From contig JAPOUQ010000030.1 in assembly GCA_026708585.1 (NCBI GenBank), forward strand, positions 1-64,000: DNA of 64,000 nucleotides. Direction: 5' to 3'. A model generated the notes under the pieces. It saw only the letters and a program-made list of their open reading frames with translations, was not told where the DNA came from and made no database searches. Source of the stretch: Gammaproteobacteria bacterium (GTDB taxonomy: Bacteria; Pseudomonadota; Gammaproteobacteria; Arenicellales; Poriferihabitantaceae). This document shows positions 28,313 to 38,920 of the stretch, piece by piece. Each line of letters opens with the position of its first letter. Position 1 is the stretch's first letter. A program made the position numbers and the translations under genes.

Positions 28313-29278
28313 ATGAACAAAAAGCCCGTACTTTGGATAACTCGGAAACTCTCGGCAAATACTGAGTCCAGAGCATCAGAAAACTATCAAGTTATCCTAA
28401 ATCCAGAGGATACTCTGGTCTCGCCTGAAGAACTTGTAGAGATGAGCCATGAAGTTGATGCCATCCTGCCTTGCCACTCAGAAGTTTTTTCCCAAGATGT
28501 TGTGCAACATTTGGGAAAACGTGTACAAATTATTGCAAACCACTCTGTGGGAGTCGATCATTGCGATCTGAATGCCCTATCCGCTCGGGGGATCGTGGTT
28601 ACCAATACACCCGATGTCCTATCTGATGCTACAGCAGAGATCGCTATGCTACTTCTGTTAGGTGCAGCACGACGTGCCATAGAGGGTGATACCTTGGTCC
28701 GAAAAAACGAATGGAAACATTGGAGCCCGTCGTTTATGGTTGGACATCAAATAACGCACAAATGTCTCGGTATCATCGGTATGGGGCGAGTTGGGCAAGT
28801 GATGGCGAAACGAGCCGCCGGATTCGATATGAAAATTCATTATCACAATCGAAATCGTCTTGATCCCGCAATTGAGAACGGAGCGGTCTTTCATCAAGAA
28901 CTCGAATCCTTGCTAAAAATATCAAACTTCCTATCACTACATTGCCCTACCACAAACGAAACCCGAGGTCTGATGAATGAACGATCTTTTGCTTTGCTTC
29001 CTGATAATGCAATCATCATCAATACTGCTCGGGGAGCACTGATTGAAGAAGACGCCCTACTCAGTGCTTTAACGAGTGGCAAGATTGCTGCTGCAGGGTT
29101 GGACTGTTTTCAAAACGAACCAGGGGGCAATCCGAACTTTTCTCAATTCAAAAACGTATTTATGCTTCCGCATATCGGTAGTGCAACTCATGAAACTCGG
29201 GATGCCATGGGATTCCGTGCTCTCGATAATCTGGACGATTTCTTTAATGGCCGAGAACCTCGAGACAGAGTGACCTAA
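28313..29278 (+). CDS. D-2-hydroxyacid dehydrogenase (glyoxylate/hydroxypyruvate reductase-like)
   Basis: A 321-residue NAD(P)-dependent reductase of 2-oxoacids. The nucleotide site GIIGMGRVGQ, the catalytic Arg in INTARG, the Glu in NEPGG and the His in LPHIGS are all present, and ANHSVGVDHCDL lies before them. Length and VGVDH are typical of the glyoxylate/hydroxypyruvate reductase group, though the substrate is not fixed by motif. ATG 28313 is preferred over 28310 because AGG sits 6 bases before it. It could reduce glyoxylate from glycine or C2 amine breakdown. Confidence 0.88.
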   Translation: MNKKPVLWITRKLSANTESRASENYQVILNPEDTLVSPEELVEMSHEVDAILPCHSEVFSQDVVQHLGKRVQIIANHSVGVDHCDLNALSARGIVVTNTPDVLSDATAEIAMLLLLGAARRAIEGDTLVRKNEWKHWSPSFMVGHQITHKCLGIIGMGRVGQVMAKRAAGFDMKIHYHNRNRLDPAIENGAVFHQELESLLKISNFLSLHCPTTNETRGLMNERSFALLPDNAIIINTARGALIEEDALLSALTSGKIAAAGLDCFQNEPGGNPNFSQFKNVFMLPHIGSATHETRDAMGFRALDNLDDFFNGREPRDRVT

Positions 29279-29305
29279 TTCTACGTTCTAATTCAGTAGA
29301 TACCA

Positions 29306-30649
29306 TCACGAAGAGGATTCTGAGGATTGCAAAAATCTTGAGATCGCATCTTCCAAACGCGTTAACCCTTCTGAAACCTCGGATTCACTAATATTGAGCG
29401 GCGGAGCTAATCGTAAAACGTTTGGGCCAGCTACCAAAGATAGCAGTCCAGTTTCATTACAAGAAGCCATCAAATCTCTAGCTGACTCCGAATAACGCTC
29501 AAGTAATTCACAACCAATCAGCAAACCAACTCCTCGAATTTCCATAAATATCTCATAGCGTTGATTGATATTCTCGATTCCAGCAATCAATTGTTTGCTT
29601 CTCTGATCAACATTATTCAATAGATTCGGTGAGTTAATAATATCAATAGCCTTACCCCCAACAGCACAAGCCATCGGATTACCCCCAAATGTACTTCCAT
29701 GCGTCCCCACCACCAGATGTTCAGATATCTTATTGGTGGTCAAAGTAGCACTGATTGGAAAGCCACAACCTAAAGCCTTTGCAGTAGTCAGAATATCTGG
29801 TTCAACACCGAGTTTCTCATGCAGGTAAAGAGCACCGGACCGCCCCATTCCACACTGAACTTCATCGAAAATCAGAAGCGCGTTATATTGATCACAACAG
29901 GCTCGGAGAGTATTGGCAAACTCTTTGGTTGCTGGAGTTACCCCACCTTCACCTTGACATGGCTCAACAATGACTGCACATGCCTTGTCTCCATATTGTT
30001 CAAACCACTTAAGTACAGCCTGTGGTTGATTAAAGGGAAGATGAGAAATACCTGCAGGATTTGGACCAAAGCCTTGACTGTATTTTGACTGGCCCCCAAC
30101 ACTAACCGTGAAAAAGGTTCGACCATGAAATGCATTCTCGAAAGCCAAAATTTCATATTTATCTTCGGTATGACAATCTTGAGCAACTCGACGTGCAAGT
30201 TTCAGTGCTGCTTCGTTGGCTTCGGAACCTGAATTGGCAAAAAACACTCTATCGGCAAAAGTCGCGTCAATTAACTTTTGTGCAAGTTTCAGCGCGGGCT
30301 GATTGGTTAAGATATTACTAACATGCCAGAGTTTTTTCGCTTGTTTCGTTAGCGTCTTAATCAATTCGGGATTGGCATGACCTAAAGCAGAAACAGCGAT
30401 ACCTCCTGCAAAATCCAGATACTTTTTGCCATTATCGTCCCACAACCATGACCCCTGCCCTCGTGTAGGTACCATACTTAATGGTGCATAGTTCGGAATC
30501 ATTACACGGTCATGCAGATTCCTCCAAGGAGATAAATCCGGATTGGGTTGCTCTTCGGCAATAATTTGTTCAGACAACATTTCAGAATCTAATGCTGAAA
30601 ACTGTGGAATTTTAACCGTAACGGTAGCACAATATAAGAAATTTCTCAC
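29306..30649 (-). CDS. argD: Acetylornithine (or succinylornithine) aminotransferase
   Basis: A PLP class III aminotransferase that makes N-acetylornithine from the semialdehyde in arginine synthesis. The motifs FANSGSEANEAALKLAR, FHGRT, LLIFDEVQCGMGR and the Schiff-base Lys in TTAKALGCG are intact. The frame as given (GTG start, 447 residues) is about 40 longer than a typical ArgD. The ATG at 30580 (MLSEQII) is a reasonable alternative start, as neither has a good ribosome site. It is divergent from etfD. Similar enzymes act in arginine breakdown, but biosynthetic argB in the window favours argD. Confidence 0.9.
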   Translation of the reverse strand: MRNFLYCATVTVKIPQFSALDSEMLSEQIIAEEQPNPDLSPWRNLHDRVMIPNYAPLSMVPTRGQGSWLWDDNGKKYLDFAGGIAVSALGHANPELIKTLTKQAKKLWHVSNILTNQPALKLAQKLIDATFADRVFFANSGSEANEAALKLARRVAQDCHTEDKYEILAFENAFHGRTFFTVSVGGQSKYSQGFGPNPAGISHLPFNQPQAVLKWFEQYGDKACAVIVEPCQGEGGVTPATKEFANTLRACCDQYNALLIFDEVQCGMGRSGALYLHEKLGVEPDILTTAKALGCGFPISATLTTNKISEHLVVGTHGSTFGGNPMACAVGGKAIDIINSPNLLNNVDQRSKQLIAGIENINQRYEIFMEIRGVGLLIGCELLERYSESARDLMASCNETGLLSLVAGPNVLRLAPPLNISESEVSEGLTRLEDAISRFLQSSESSS

Positions 30650-30670
30650 TTCTTATCTTTAGACACAAAA

Positions 30671-32326
30671 ATGACCCGAGATACTCCCGAACGTGAATCA
30701 ATGGAAATCGATGTTTTGATCGTCGGTGCTGGGCCTGCTGGCCTTGCTACTGCCTGCCGTCTAATGCAACTCGCCACTGATAGCAACAAGGAATTATCGG
30801 TTGTGATACTGGAGAAAGGATCAGAAGTTGGAGCACATATCCTATCTGGCGCTCTATTCGAGCCAAGAGCTTTGAACGAATTGTTTCCTGAGTGGAAAAG
30901 CATGGGTGCACCGCTTAATACACCCGTCATCCGAGATGAAGTCTACATGTTTCAAAGCGAGTCCAAGGCAACTTTAATGCCTAACTGGATGATTCCAAAA
31001 CCTATGCACAACGAGGGAAACTACATTATTAGTCTAGGAGAGTTATGTCGATGGCTTGCTGACCAAGCGAGCAATCTGGGAGTAGAAATTTTTCCGGGAT
31101 TTCCAGCATCAGAAATTCTGTTTCATGAAGATGGCAGCATCAAAGGTGCTGCAACTGGAGAAATGGGCCGAGGTTCAGATGGTCAAGTCAAAGCAAATTA
31201 TGAACCAGGCATGGAACTTCATGCAAAGATCACAGTGTTTGCAGAAGGCTGTCGCGGTCACCTCGGAAAACAGTTAATCCGAAAATTTAATCTAGATAAA
31301 TCTAGCCAAACCCAGCACTATGCTATTGGTATCAAGGAGCTATGGAAAGTAGACCCGGACAATCACAAACCAGGATTGGTTGTTCATGGCGCTGGCTGGC
31401 CATTGTCTGAGAACAAAGCTTCAGGTGGATCATTCCTGTACCATCTGGATGATCAACTGGTGTCTATGGGTTTGATAACCGACTTAAGTTATGACAATCC
31501 CTATATCAGCCCCTTTGATGAATTGCAAAGATTCAAACATCATCCCAAAATCCGCCATTATCTTGAAAATGGCGAACGAATCGCTTATGGCGCTAGAGCA
31601 ATTACCAAAGGTGGCATCAATGCCCTACCCAAAATGACCATGCCCAATGGATTGCTGATTGGTTGCGATGCTGGAACTCTAAATTTCTCCAAAATCAAAG
31701 GCTCACACACTGCCATGAAATGCGGGATGCTAGCAGCTGAATCTGCATTTCAATCTCTTCAAGGTGAGGCAAAATTAGAAGATTTCGAACATCACTTCCG
31801 ATCTTCCTGGCTCTACAAAGAGTTATACCAGTCTCGAAATTTCGGTGCAGCTATCCACAAATTTGGAACTTGGATGGGAGGTGCTTACAACTATCTGGAC
31901 CAGAACTGGTTTTCTGGAAAGCTACCATTCAAACTAACCGATCCGATTCCTGATCACAAATCGCTTAAAGATGCCGACAATTTCCAGACAATTGAATATC
32001 CGAAACCAGATGGAAAAATCAGTTTTGATAAAACTTCATCTGTCTTTCTTTCAAATACAAATCATGAAGAGGATCAGCCGGTACACCTTTGTTTGAATGA
32101 TCCTTCCAAGGCTGTAGAATGGAACCTACGAAAATTTGCCGGGCCAGAACAACGATACTGTCCAGCCGGCGTTTATGAGTTTGTCGACAATGGAGAAAAC
32201 AAGAAATTACAGATCAATGCACAAAACTGCGTTCATTGTAAAACCTGTGATATCAAAGATCCAAGCGGCAACATTAATTGGGTAAGTCCAGAAGGATCTG
32301 GGGGACCGAATTACGCGAATATGTAA
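30671..32326 (+). CDS. etfD: Electron-transfer-flavoprotein:ubiquinone oxidoreductase
   Basis: A 551-residue FAD and [4Fe-4S] enzyme that passes electrons from ETF to ubiquinone at the inner membrane. The N-terminal FAD site VLIVGAGPAGLATA and the C-terminal cluster ligands in RYCPAGVYEF and NAQNCVHCKTCDIKDP are all visible. It collects electrons from acyl-CoA, dimethylglycine and sarcosine dehydrogenases, so it fits the methylated-amine theme. The ETF subunits are not in the window. It overlaps nothing and ends 7 bases before convergent purL. Confidence 0.96.
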   Translation: MTRDTPERESMEIDVLIVGAGPAGLATACRLMQLATDSNKELSVVILEKGSEVGAHILSGALFEPRALNELFPEWKSMGAPLNTPVIRDEVYMFQSESKATLMPNWMIPKPMHNEGNYIISLGELCRWLADQASNLGVEIFPGFPASEILFHEDGSIKGAATGEMGRGSDGQVKANYEPGMELHAKITVFAEGCRGHLGKQLIRKFNLDKSSQTQHYAIGIKELWKVDPDNHKPGLVVHGAGWPLSENKASGGSFLYHLDDQLVSMGLITDLSYDNPYISPFDELQRFKHHPKIRHYLENGERIAYGARAITKGGINALPKMTMPNGLLIGCDAGTLNFSKIKGSHTAMKCGMLAAESAFQSLQGEAKLEDFEHHFRSSWLYKELYQSRNFGAAIHKFGTWMGGAYNYLDQNWFSGKLPFKLTDPIPDHKSLKDADNFQTIEYPKPDGKISFDKTSSVFLSNTNHEEDQPVHLCLNDPSKAVEWNLRKFAGPEQRYCPAGVYEFVDNGENKKLQINAQNCVHCKTCDIKDPSGNINWVSPEGSGGPNYANM

Positions 32327-32333
32327 TATTGAA

Positions 32334-35300
32334 CTACCCAACCCATGTTCTAGCATTTCGAAACAGTTTTATCCAGGGACTGTATTTTCTCCAGTGCTGT
32401 GGATGCCAGGAATTCGAGTTAGTCAAAAACACCCGCTCAGGATGGGGCATCAGAATGGTGAAACGTCCATCTCTTGAAGTGAATCCAGTTGCTCCTTCTG
32501 GAGATCCATTAGGATTCCAGGGATAACGCTCGGTTACGTATCCACAATTATCAACAAACCTCATGCAGACCTGATCCTGCTCTTCAAGCAACCTCTTGTC
32601 ATTTGAATTTCTGTACTTCACCCTACCCTCACCGTGAGATGTCGGCACTGGAATCATCGAACCTTGCATTCCTTGGGTTAAGATCGATGTTTCTGAGACA
32701 ATTTTGACCATAATGAAACGTCCTTCATACTGTTCAGAAGTATTTCGAACAAAATCTGGCCAGTGCTCTGCCCCTGGAATAATCTCTTGAATACAAGCTA
32801 GCATCTGACAACCGTTGCATACCCCTAGTCCAAATGTATCGGATCTTGAAAAAAACTCGGTAAATTCATCCTTGAGCAAATCGTTATACAAAATTGATTT
32901 TCCCCATCCTGCACCGGCTCCAAGTACATCGCCAAATGAAAATCCACCACAGGCCACGAAACCGGTGAACTCATGCAACTTCAACCCACCCAAAATATCG
33001 GTCATTGTCACATCATATGGAGTAAATCCAACCGCTTCAAAAGCTGCGGCCATCTCAACATGGCCATTCACTCCCTGCTCTCGCAAAATCGCAATCTTCG
33101 GCCTTTGGAGTTTTAGGCCTATAGACCGAGATGTAGTATCCGAATCATGAGCAAATGGTAGATCGCAAAAGAGACCTGGGTCCTTCTGATCGGTAATTCT
33201 GAGATATTCTTGATCTGCACAAAAAGGATTGTCACGTAATCTTTGCATCTGCCACGAAGTACTTGACCAGGCTTGCTGACACGAAGTTCGTGATTGCGAT
33301 AACAATCGATCCCCTTCAACATAAATATTGAGACAATCCTGAGAATTGATAGTACCGATTTCGACAATCCGGTCTTTGATACCATAGAAACTAGACCGTT
33401 TTAAGACCTCTGGAAATTTCTCGCGCTTGATTTGGATAATAGCCCCAAGTTCCTCATTGAACAGAAAGCGAGTATGATCAGCGTGCGAATGATTGAGATA
33501 GAGTGAAATTCCACAACGCCCAGCAAACATCATCTCACAAACTGTCGTAATCAACCCCCCATCGGAACGATCATGATAGGCCAACACCAGTTGATCTTTG
33601 ATCAGCGATTGCAAAAACTGAAAGAAACCCCGCAACGATTCGGGATTGTCTAGGTCCGGCACTTCCTCACCAGACTGTTGCAGAGTTTCAGCCAGAATAC
33701 TCCCTCCAAGACGATTTTTCCCAACACCCAGATCAATTAACAAAAGCAACGTATTCGAATCATCGTTAACCAATTGAGGAGTGAGGGTAAGGCCTACATC
33801 CCAAACCGGTGCAAATCCACTGGCAATCAGTGACAAAGGAGCGATTACCTTTTTTTCGACCTTTTTGGAATCTTGCCATTCAGTTCGCATAGACATCGAG
33901 TCTTTGCCTACCGGTATGGAAATTCCAAGTTGAGTACATATATCTTGCGTAATTGATCTAACTGTATGAAATAAGTCAGCATCATGCCCGGGCTCTCCCG
34001 CTGCTACCATCCAGTTAGCAGACAATCGGATTTTTTCAATATCGCCAATAGCCGCAGCAGACAAATTTGTTATTGCTTCACCGATTGCCATTCGACCGCT
34101 CGCCTGAGCATCCAGAACAGCCAACGGTGTGCGTTCACCAATTCCAATTGCCTGACCGGTCTTTGAATGATAGCCAGATGCTACAACACCTACATCTGCT
34201 ACTGGGACTTGCCAGGGCCCAACCATCTGATCACGAGCGATCAGTCCGGTCACAGTGCGATCGCCAATGGTAATAAGAAAAGTTTTGTCTGCGACTGTTG
34301 GATGACTGAGTACTTGGTCCAGTAAAACCTCAAGAGGTTTTTGAGATATTTCATTTACTCTAGCTAATATGTCATTGCTTTTTGTATCTCGAACCAAACG
34401 CGGAACAAAATCAAAAATCGAACTCATAGATAAGTCAATCGGCCTAGAACCACCCTTAAACATTGAATCAGATACTGATAACTGCCTTTCGGCTCTTGCC
34501 TCTCCGATAACCGCATAGGGGCATCGCTCCCTCTGACAGAATGCTTGAAATTGCTTTAGACGAGAGCGCTCGATTGCCAACACATATCGCTCCTGAGATT
34601 CATTGCACCAAATCTGCATGGGAGACATGGATGGATCATCAGTTGGAATATTTCGAAGCTCAAATACTCCCCCACAACCAGAATCTTCTAGAAGTTCAGG
34701 TACTGCATTGCACAACCCGCCCGCGCCAACATCATGAATGGCAAGAATCGGATTTTCGAATCCAAGTTCACTACACGCGTTAATGACTTCCTGACAACGT
34801 CTTTGCATTTCTGCATTATCCCGTTGAACTGAGGCCCAATCGTGATCCTCGTTTCTTTCTTTAGATGTTGCGCTGGATGCAGAACCGCCTCCAAGCCCGA
34901 TCAGCATTCCCGGACCACCCAAAACCACAATGGGGGACTGAACAGGGATCGGCTTCTTTTGAATTGATGATGATCGAATTCCCCCTATACCTCCAGCTAA
35001 CATGATCGGCTTGTGATAACCATATCGTATATTTTCATTCTCGGTTTTCGACTCAAAAACCCGAAAATACCCGGAAATGCAAGGTCGTCCAAACTCATTG
35101 TTATATGCTGCGGCACCAACTGGAGCTTCAAGCATGATTTGAAGAGGGCTGGCAATTCGACTTGGTCGACTCTCTGGTAATTCCCATGCCAAAGGCATTT
35201 GCGGTAAGTGAAGGTGAGATACCGAAAAACCAACCAGTCCTGCACGTGGACGACCTCCCCTGCCGGTAGCCGCCTCATCGCGAATTTCACCACCGGAACC

Positions 35301-36248
35301 CGTTGCCGCACCCGGATATGGTGATATCGCGACTGGGTGATTGTGAGTTTCTACCTTAATCGTGAAATGCTGCATTTCCTCGATATATGAGTATTTTCCC
35401 TGAAGGTTTGTCGAGAGTCGGTGGATAGTGTCACCCTTAATAATGGCTGCATTATCAGAATAAGCTGTAAGTGTTCCATCAGGGTTGGCGGCGTGGGTTT
35501 GTTTGACCATTTCAAACAGAGAGTTTTCCATATCATGACCGTCAATTCGCCAACTGGAATTGAAAATCTTGTGACGACAATGCTCTGAATTCACCTGAGC
35601 AAACATCATCAACTCTGCATCTGTTGGATTCCTGCCGAGCGTTCTGAATAAATCAACCAGGTAATCTAATTCGACTGAATTCATGGAGAATCCGGACTCT
35701 TGATTGGCCTTGATCAATGCATCACGCCCTTCCCCGATCAAGTTGACTGTCGAAAGCTGGCTTGGATCAGTCCACTTGAACAGGGATTCAATCTTTGTAT
35801 TTCGATCACATAAGGATTGGGTCATGGGATCGTAAACGATCTTTTTCAAAGATTGCTGGATTGGCAAAGAAACATCGCAATCTACGCCAATCAATTGCCA
35901 GAAAGTACCTCTCTCGACTCGTTGAACAGACTGTAATTCACATAGTCGTAAAATATCGGTTGCCTTACTTGACCAAGGAGAAATTGTGCCAACTCTTGGT
36001 ACAACGAAAAAGTCAATATGATCATGTGCAGCAGGTATCAAATTAACATTGAGTTTGGGTTTCTCGACCCCGAGCAAGGCTCCAATTTTTTCCAGTTGCT
36101 GTGGTTTAATTTCTTCCCAATGATCTATAAAGTAAACGAACTGAACTCGGATGTCTTGACAGTATCCGAGAGACTCTCTAAGCCTATGGACGAGTCTGTT
36201 CAGGCGAAACTCGGAATAAACGTCACCCCCAAAGAGCCATGAAATCAT
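32334..36248 (-). CDS. purL: Phosphoribosylformylglycinamidine synthase, long form
   Basis: Converts FGAR and glutamine to FGAM in purine synthesis. At 1304 residues this is the fused form found in gamma- and betaproteobacteria, with an N-terminal PurS-like part, two synthetase halves and a C-terminal class I glutaminase. Visible motifs are ATGSGGEIRDEAATGRG, VGKDSMSM, and in the glutaminase ACGGFSFGDVLGAGAGW, the nucleophile in GVCNGCQM, and MPHPERVF. It follows dapA by 24 bases and is probably co-transcribed. Confidence 0.97.
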   Translation of the reverse strand: MISWLFGGDVYSEFRLNRLVHRLRESLGYCQDIRVQFVYFIDHWEEIKPQQLEKIGALLGVEKPKLNVNLIPAAHDHIDFFVVPRVGTISPWSSKATDILRLCELQSVQRVERGTFWQLIGVDCDVSLPIQQSLKKIVYDPMTQSLCDRNTKIESLFKWTDPSQLSTVNLIGEGRDALIKANQESGFSMNSVELDYLVDLFRTLGRNPTDAELMMFAQVNSEHCRHKIFNSSWRIDGHDMENSLFEMVKQTHAANPDGTLTAYSDNAAIIKGDTIHRLSTNLQGKYSYIEEMQHFTIKVETHNHPVAISPYPGAATGSGGEIRDEAATGRGGRPRAGLVGFSVSHLHLPQMPLAWELPESRPSRIASPLQIMLEAPVGAAAYNNEFGRPCISGYFRVFESKTENENIRYGYHKPIMLAGGIGGIRSSSIQKKPIPVQSPIVVLGGPGMLIGLGGGSASSATSKERNEDHDWASVQRDNAEMQRRCQEVINACSELGFENPILAIHDVGAGGLCNAVPELLEDSGCGGVFELRNIPTDDPSMSPMQIWCNESQERYVLAIERSRLKQFQAFCQRERCPYAVIGEARAERQLSVSDSMFKGGSRPIDLSMSSIFDFVPRLVRDTKSNDILARVNEISQKPLEVLLDQVLSHPTVADKTFLITIGDRTVTGLIARDQMVGPWQVPVADVGVVASGYHSKTGQAIGIGERTPLAVLDAQASGRMAIGEAITNLSAAAIGDIEKIRLSANWMVAAGEPGHDADLFHTVRSITQDICTQLGISIPVGKDSMSMRTEWQDSKKVEKKVIAPLSLIASGFAPVWDVGLTLTPQLVNDDSNTLLLLIDLGVGKNRLGGSILAETLQQSGEEVPDLDNPESLRGFFQFLQSLIKDQLVLAYHDRSDGGLITTVCEMMFAGRCGISLYLNHSHADHTRFLFNEELGAIIQIKREKFPEVLKRSSFYGIKDRIVEIGTINSQDCLNIYVEGDRLLSQSRTSCQQAWSSTSWQMQRLRDNPFCADQEYLRITDQKDPGLFCDLPFAHDSDTTSRSIGLKLQRPKIAILREQGVNGHVEMAAAFEAVGFTPYDVTMTDILGGLKLHEFTGFVACGGFSFGDVLGAGAGWGKSILYNDLLKDEFTEFFSRSDTFGLGVCNGCQMLACIQEIIPGAEHWPDFVRNTSEQYEGRFIMVKIVSETSILTQGMQGSMIPVPTSHGEGRVKYRNSNDKRLLEEQDQVCMRFVDNCGYVTERYPWNPNGSPEGATGFTSRDGRFTILMPHPERVFLTNSNSWHPQHWRKYSPWIKLFRNARTWVG

Positions 36249-36272
36249 ATTTGAGGGAATACTGGATATTGT

Positions 36273-37148
36273 TCAAATCACTTCTGCGGTTTGCATCGCA
36301 GTTCGCACTTGATCAAAATAGACTTCGGACAAAGGCATTAATGGCAGCCGAATACCGTCAGCGATTTTGCCCATTTGATGCAAAGCCCATTTCGATGGAA
36401 TGGGATTGGCTTCCACAAACAATGATTCATGCAATGGATCAAGTTGGGCATTTAGCTTCTCTGCTGTCTCCATATCTCCTTTTAATGCGGCATCGCACAT
36501 TTTACTCATCTTATTTGGAGCTACATTTGCCGTTACCGAAATACACCCATCACCTCCTGCTTTTATCAGGGATAGAGCGGTATCATCATTGCCCGAATAT
36601 ACGGCGAATTGTTCCCCACAACGCTGTTTAATATCAGCGACACGTGGAATATCCGAAGTGGCATCCTTGATACCAATGATATTCGGGAACTCAGCCAACT
36701 TCTCCACTGTATTATTAGTCATATCGAGCGATGTTCTACTAGGAACATTGTAGAGGATTTGTGGAATATCCACCTGTTTCGCAATACAGGAAAAATGCGC
36801 AATCAATCCATGCTGAGGTGGTTTATTGTAGTAAGGCACTACTAGCAAACAAGCTTGAACACCACAGTCGGCAGCACGCTCGGTCAACTCTAGAGCTTCC
36901 GCTGTTGAATTTGCTCCAGTACCGGCAATGATGGGAATTCGTCCGGATGAAAATTCAACGGTTTTGCGAACGACTTCTATCTGCTCATCAGCGGTCAGGG
37001 TAGCCGATTCCCCAGTAGTCCCAACGGAGATTATGGCATTGGTTCCACTTTCAACATGGAAATCAACCAAACTGGCTAAACTTCCATAATCGATAGAGCC
37101 GTCACTAAGCATCGGCGTAACCAATGCAACAAGACTTCCTTTCAGCAT
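36273..37148 (-). CDS. dapA: 4-hydroxy-tetrahydrodipicolinate synthase
   Basis: Condenses pyruvate and aspartate semialdehyde in lysine/diaminopimelate synthesis. At 291 residues it is standard. GTTGESATL, the Tyr in ILYNVPSRT, and the Schiff-base Lys in IIGIKDATSD are present. It heads a minus-strand unit with purL, 24 bases downstream. Confidence 0.95.
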   Translation of the reverse strand: MLKGSLVALVTPMLSDGSIDYGSLASLVDFHVESGTNAIISVGTTGESATLTADEQIEVVRKTVEFSSGRIPIIAGTGANSTAEALELTERAADCGVQACLLVVPYYNKPPQHGLIAHFSCIAKQVDIPQILYNVPSRTSLDMTNNTVEKLAEFPNIIGIKDATSDIPRVADIKQRCGEQFAVYSGNDDTALSLIKAGGDGCISVTANVAPNKMSKMCDAALKGDMETAEKLNAQLDPLHESLFVEANPIPSKWALHQMGKIADGIRLPLMPLSEVYFDQVRTAMQTAEVI

Positions 37149-37416
37149 TTTTTCTTTCCGATCTATGTCATTTTTGATAATTCAAATAGTACACCATTTC
37201 AAATTCCGGAACACAATGAATGTGTTGTTCATTTCGGTATCCATACAAAAGAACGAAGATCGATGAATCGCTTGCGTCTTGTACCCACTTGAGCAAAAAT
37301 ATTCGCGTTATAATTTATCAATAGCAGATCTAATTGATAACGGGATTGTCTTTGAAGTCATATGTGTATTTTCTGAATTTGGAAATATTTTCAACATAAA
37401 CAATGAAAGTTCTACA

Positions 37417-38157
37417 ATGATAAAAATCGGATTGCTTCTTTGTGATGATGTTGATCGAGATGCGCAGGCCGAATTCGGCAGTTATCGTAACATGTTCCAA
37501 AACGGCCTTGATCCCAGTCATTCTTTGATCGACCTGGTACCGATTCGCTGTTTTGATGGAGAGCTCTTGCCCGAAAAACCGAGTCATTTTTCCGGTTATG
37601 TGATATCGGGTTCAAAGCATGGAGTTTATGATAATCTTCTATGGATAACCAACTTATTGCAATTCATTCGGGATTGCTGGATTTCAAAGACACGCATGAT
37701 TGGTGTATGCTTTGGTCATCAAGCCATTGCCCATGCGCTTGGTGGGCATGCGGAAAAATCAACACTGGGTTGGGGGTTTGGCATCCAAGCTACAACCGTT
37801 CGAAATCGACAAGCTTGGATGAAGGACTATGAGGAACTTGAAAATGATGACTATAATCTGGTCGTAATTCATCAAGATCAAGTAGTCAAATTACCACCGA
37901 TGTTCAAAACTATTGCGGATAATCATTTCTGTCCAAATAGCATGATCATTGCCGATACTACAATGTTAGGGATTCAAGGCCATCCAGAATTTTCAGCAGA
38001 TTATTGCCGTTTTCGTGCAGAGTACCGACATGCAAACAATTTAATCAATGATGATGTTTATAAAGCGGCTATTCAATCCCTTAAAGAATATTCTCTTCAC
38101 TCGAAAATTATTCTCAAATGGATGAAGGAATTCCTACTACTTCCATCAGTACATTGA
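37417..38157 (+). CDS. Class I glutamine amidotransferase-like protein
   Basis: A 246-residue stand-alone class I (GMP-synthase-like) glutaminase domain. The triad is complete: Cys98 in GVCFGHQ, His189 and Glu191 in GHPEF. ATG 37417 (MIKIGLLL) is chosen because the domain begins there and a GAAAG lies upstream; the frame stays open 46 codons further back but that stretch looks non-coding. Such proteins release ammonia from glutamine or act as gamma-glutamyl hydrolases or transferases in amine catabolism. No synthetase partner is adjacent, so the role is open. Confidence 0.85.
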   Translation: MIKIGLLLCDDVDRDAQAEFGSYRNMFQNGLDPSHSLIDLVPIRCFDGELLPEKPSHFSGYVISGSKHGVYDNLLWITNLLQFIRDCWISKTRMIGVCFGHQAIAHALGGHAEKSTLGWGFGIQATTVRNRQAWMKDYEELENDDYNLVVIHQDQVVKLPPMFKTIADNHFCPNSMIIADTTMLGIQGHPEFSADYCRFRAEYRHANNLINDDVYKAAIQSLKEYSLHSKIILKWMKEFLLLPSVH

Positions 38158-38478
38158 AGACTATTTTGAGTGTACGTCAGTTCTTATACAATTTGATATT
38201 GGTCTTGAATGCGGTTTCGTATATAAGACCATTCAAGTCATGGAAAACACACAAACTCATCGCTCACATGCGAAACAATCCGCGCGACGATTGGAGAGTA
38301 TTGATGACCTCAAAGTGCTTACGGGTCGAAAGGATATCGATAGGTGTCAGCCGGGAACCAGCCATGTTCCATTCAACTACTCCAGTATTGCTCCGTTGAC
38401 AGTGCCCGCTCACAAGCCAGTCAAGGCTGTATATATAAAGAGATTCCTCGAACTGATGACATTGACCGGAAAAATGAT
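38158..38478. other. Stretch before the HicB pseudogene, probable remnant
   Basis: 321 bases. A frame from 38240 reads THRSHAKQSARRLESIDDLK and continues, protein-like but unrecognised. It may be the 5' part of a decayed gene, such as a HicA-side partner, but I cannot show this. Confidence 0.35.
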
Positions 38479-38818
38479 ATGGATGACCTTTGGTATTTTG
38501 AAATGCGTCTGCTGGATGAGACAGAAGGTGGTGGGTACCTGATCGAGTTTTCTCTGTTTCCCGGCTGTATAGCGGATGGAGAAACCCCCCGAGGAGGCAA
38601 TGTGGGTCGGTGCTGATCCTCTGAAATCTTATCTGGAAGCCCTGTGCGCCAACTTGGGCGGCTTGTTCCCTCCGAGGGAGAAATTTTCGGAAAGCAGTGG
38701 CGGCAATGTTCTTTGATCGCTTCATGCCGCTCTGGTGCACCGTGCAGATCGGGAAGGGGTTTCTCTCAATATGCTGGTGAAAAGCATTCTAGCGGAAGGC
38801 CTTGGACGCCGGATTTGA
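38479..38818 (+). pseudogene. HicB-family antitoxin, broken
   Basis: Frames joined across 38580 spell a HicB antitoxin. The N-terminal RNase-H-like half reads DLWYFEMRLLDE, GGYLIEFSLFPGCIADGE, then after a one-base shift PEEAMWVGADPLKSYLEAL. The C-terminal DNA-binding helix region reads LHAALVHRADREGVSLN and MLVKSILAEGLGRR. The frameshift is an extra C in a run of six; removing one C restores GET-PEEA. A TGA at 38714-38716 then interrupts the gene just before LHAAL. No intact hicA was seen nearby. Two lesions make it a pseudogene unless both are sequence errors. Confidence 0.75.
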
Positions 38819-38920
38819 GTTCGGTCATGAAACCAGGCGGATACTGAGATATCACCATCAGGCATTACTCATACAGTCTGGTTTCTGCTCTGCAGCAAGG
38901 CTAATCACAGTTTGATGTAG

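Noticed and set aside
8306-38716. Both in-frame stops in the toxin-antitoxin remnants (8306-8308 and 38714-38716) are TGA, and the first replaces an expected Trp, hinting at UGA recoding.
   Set aside because: UGA is used as a normal stop by intact genes here (for example dctQ of TRAP 1, and the M19 gene whose stop makes the GTGA overlap), Trp is encoded by TGG throughout, and both remnants also carry frameshifts.
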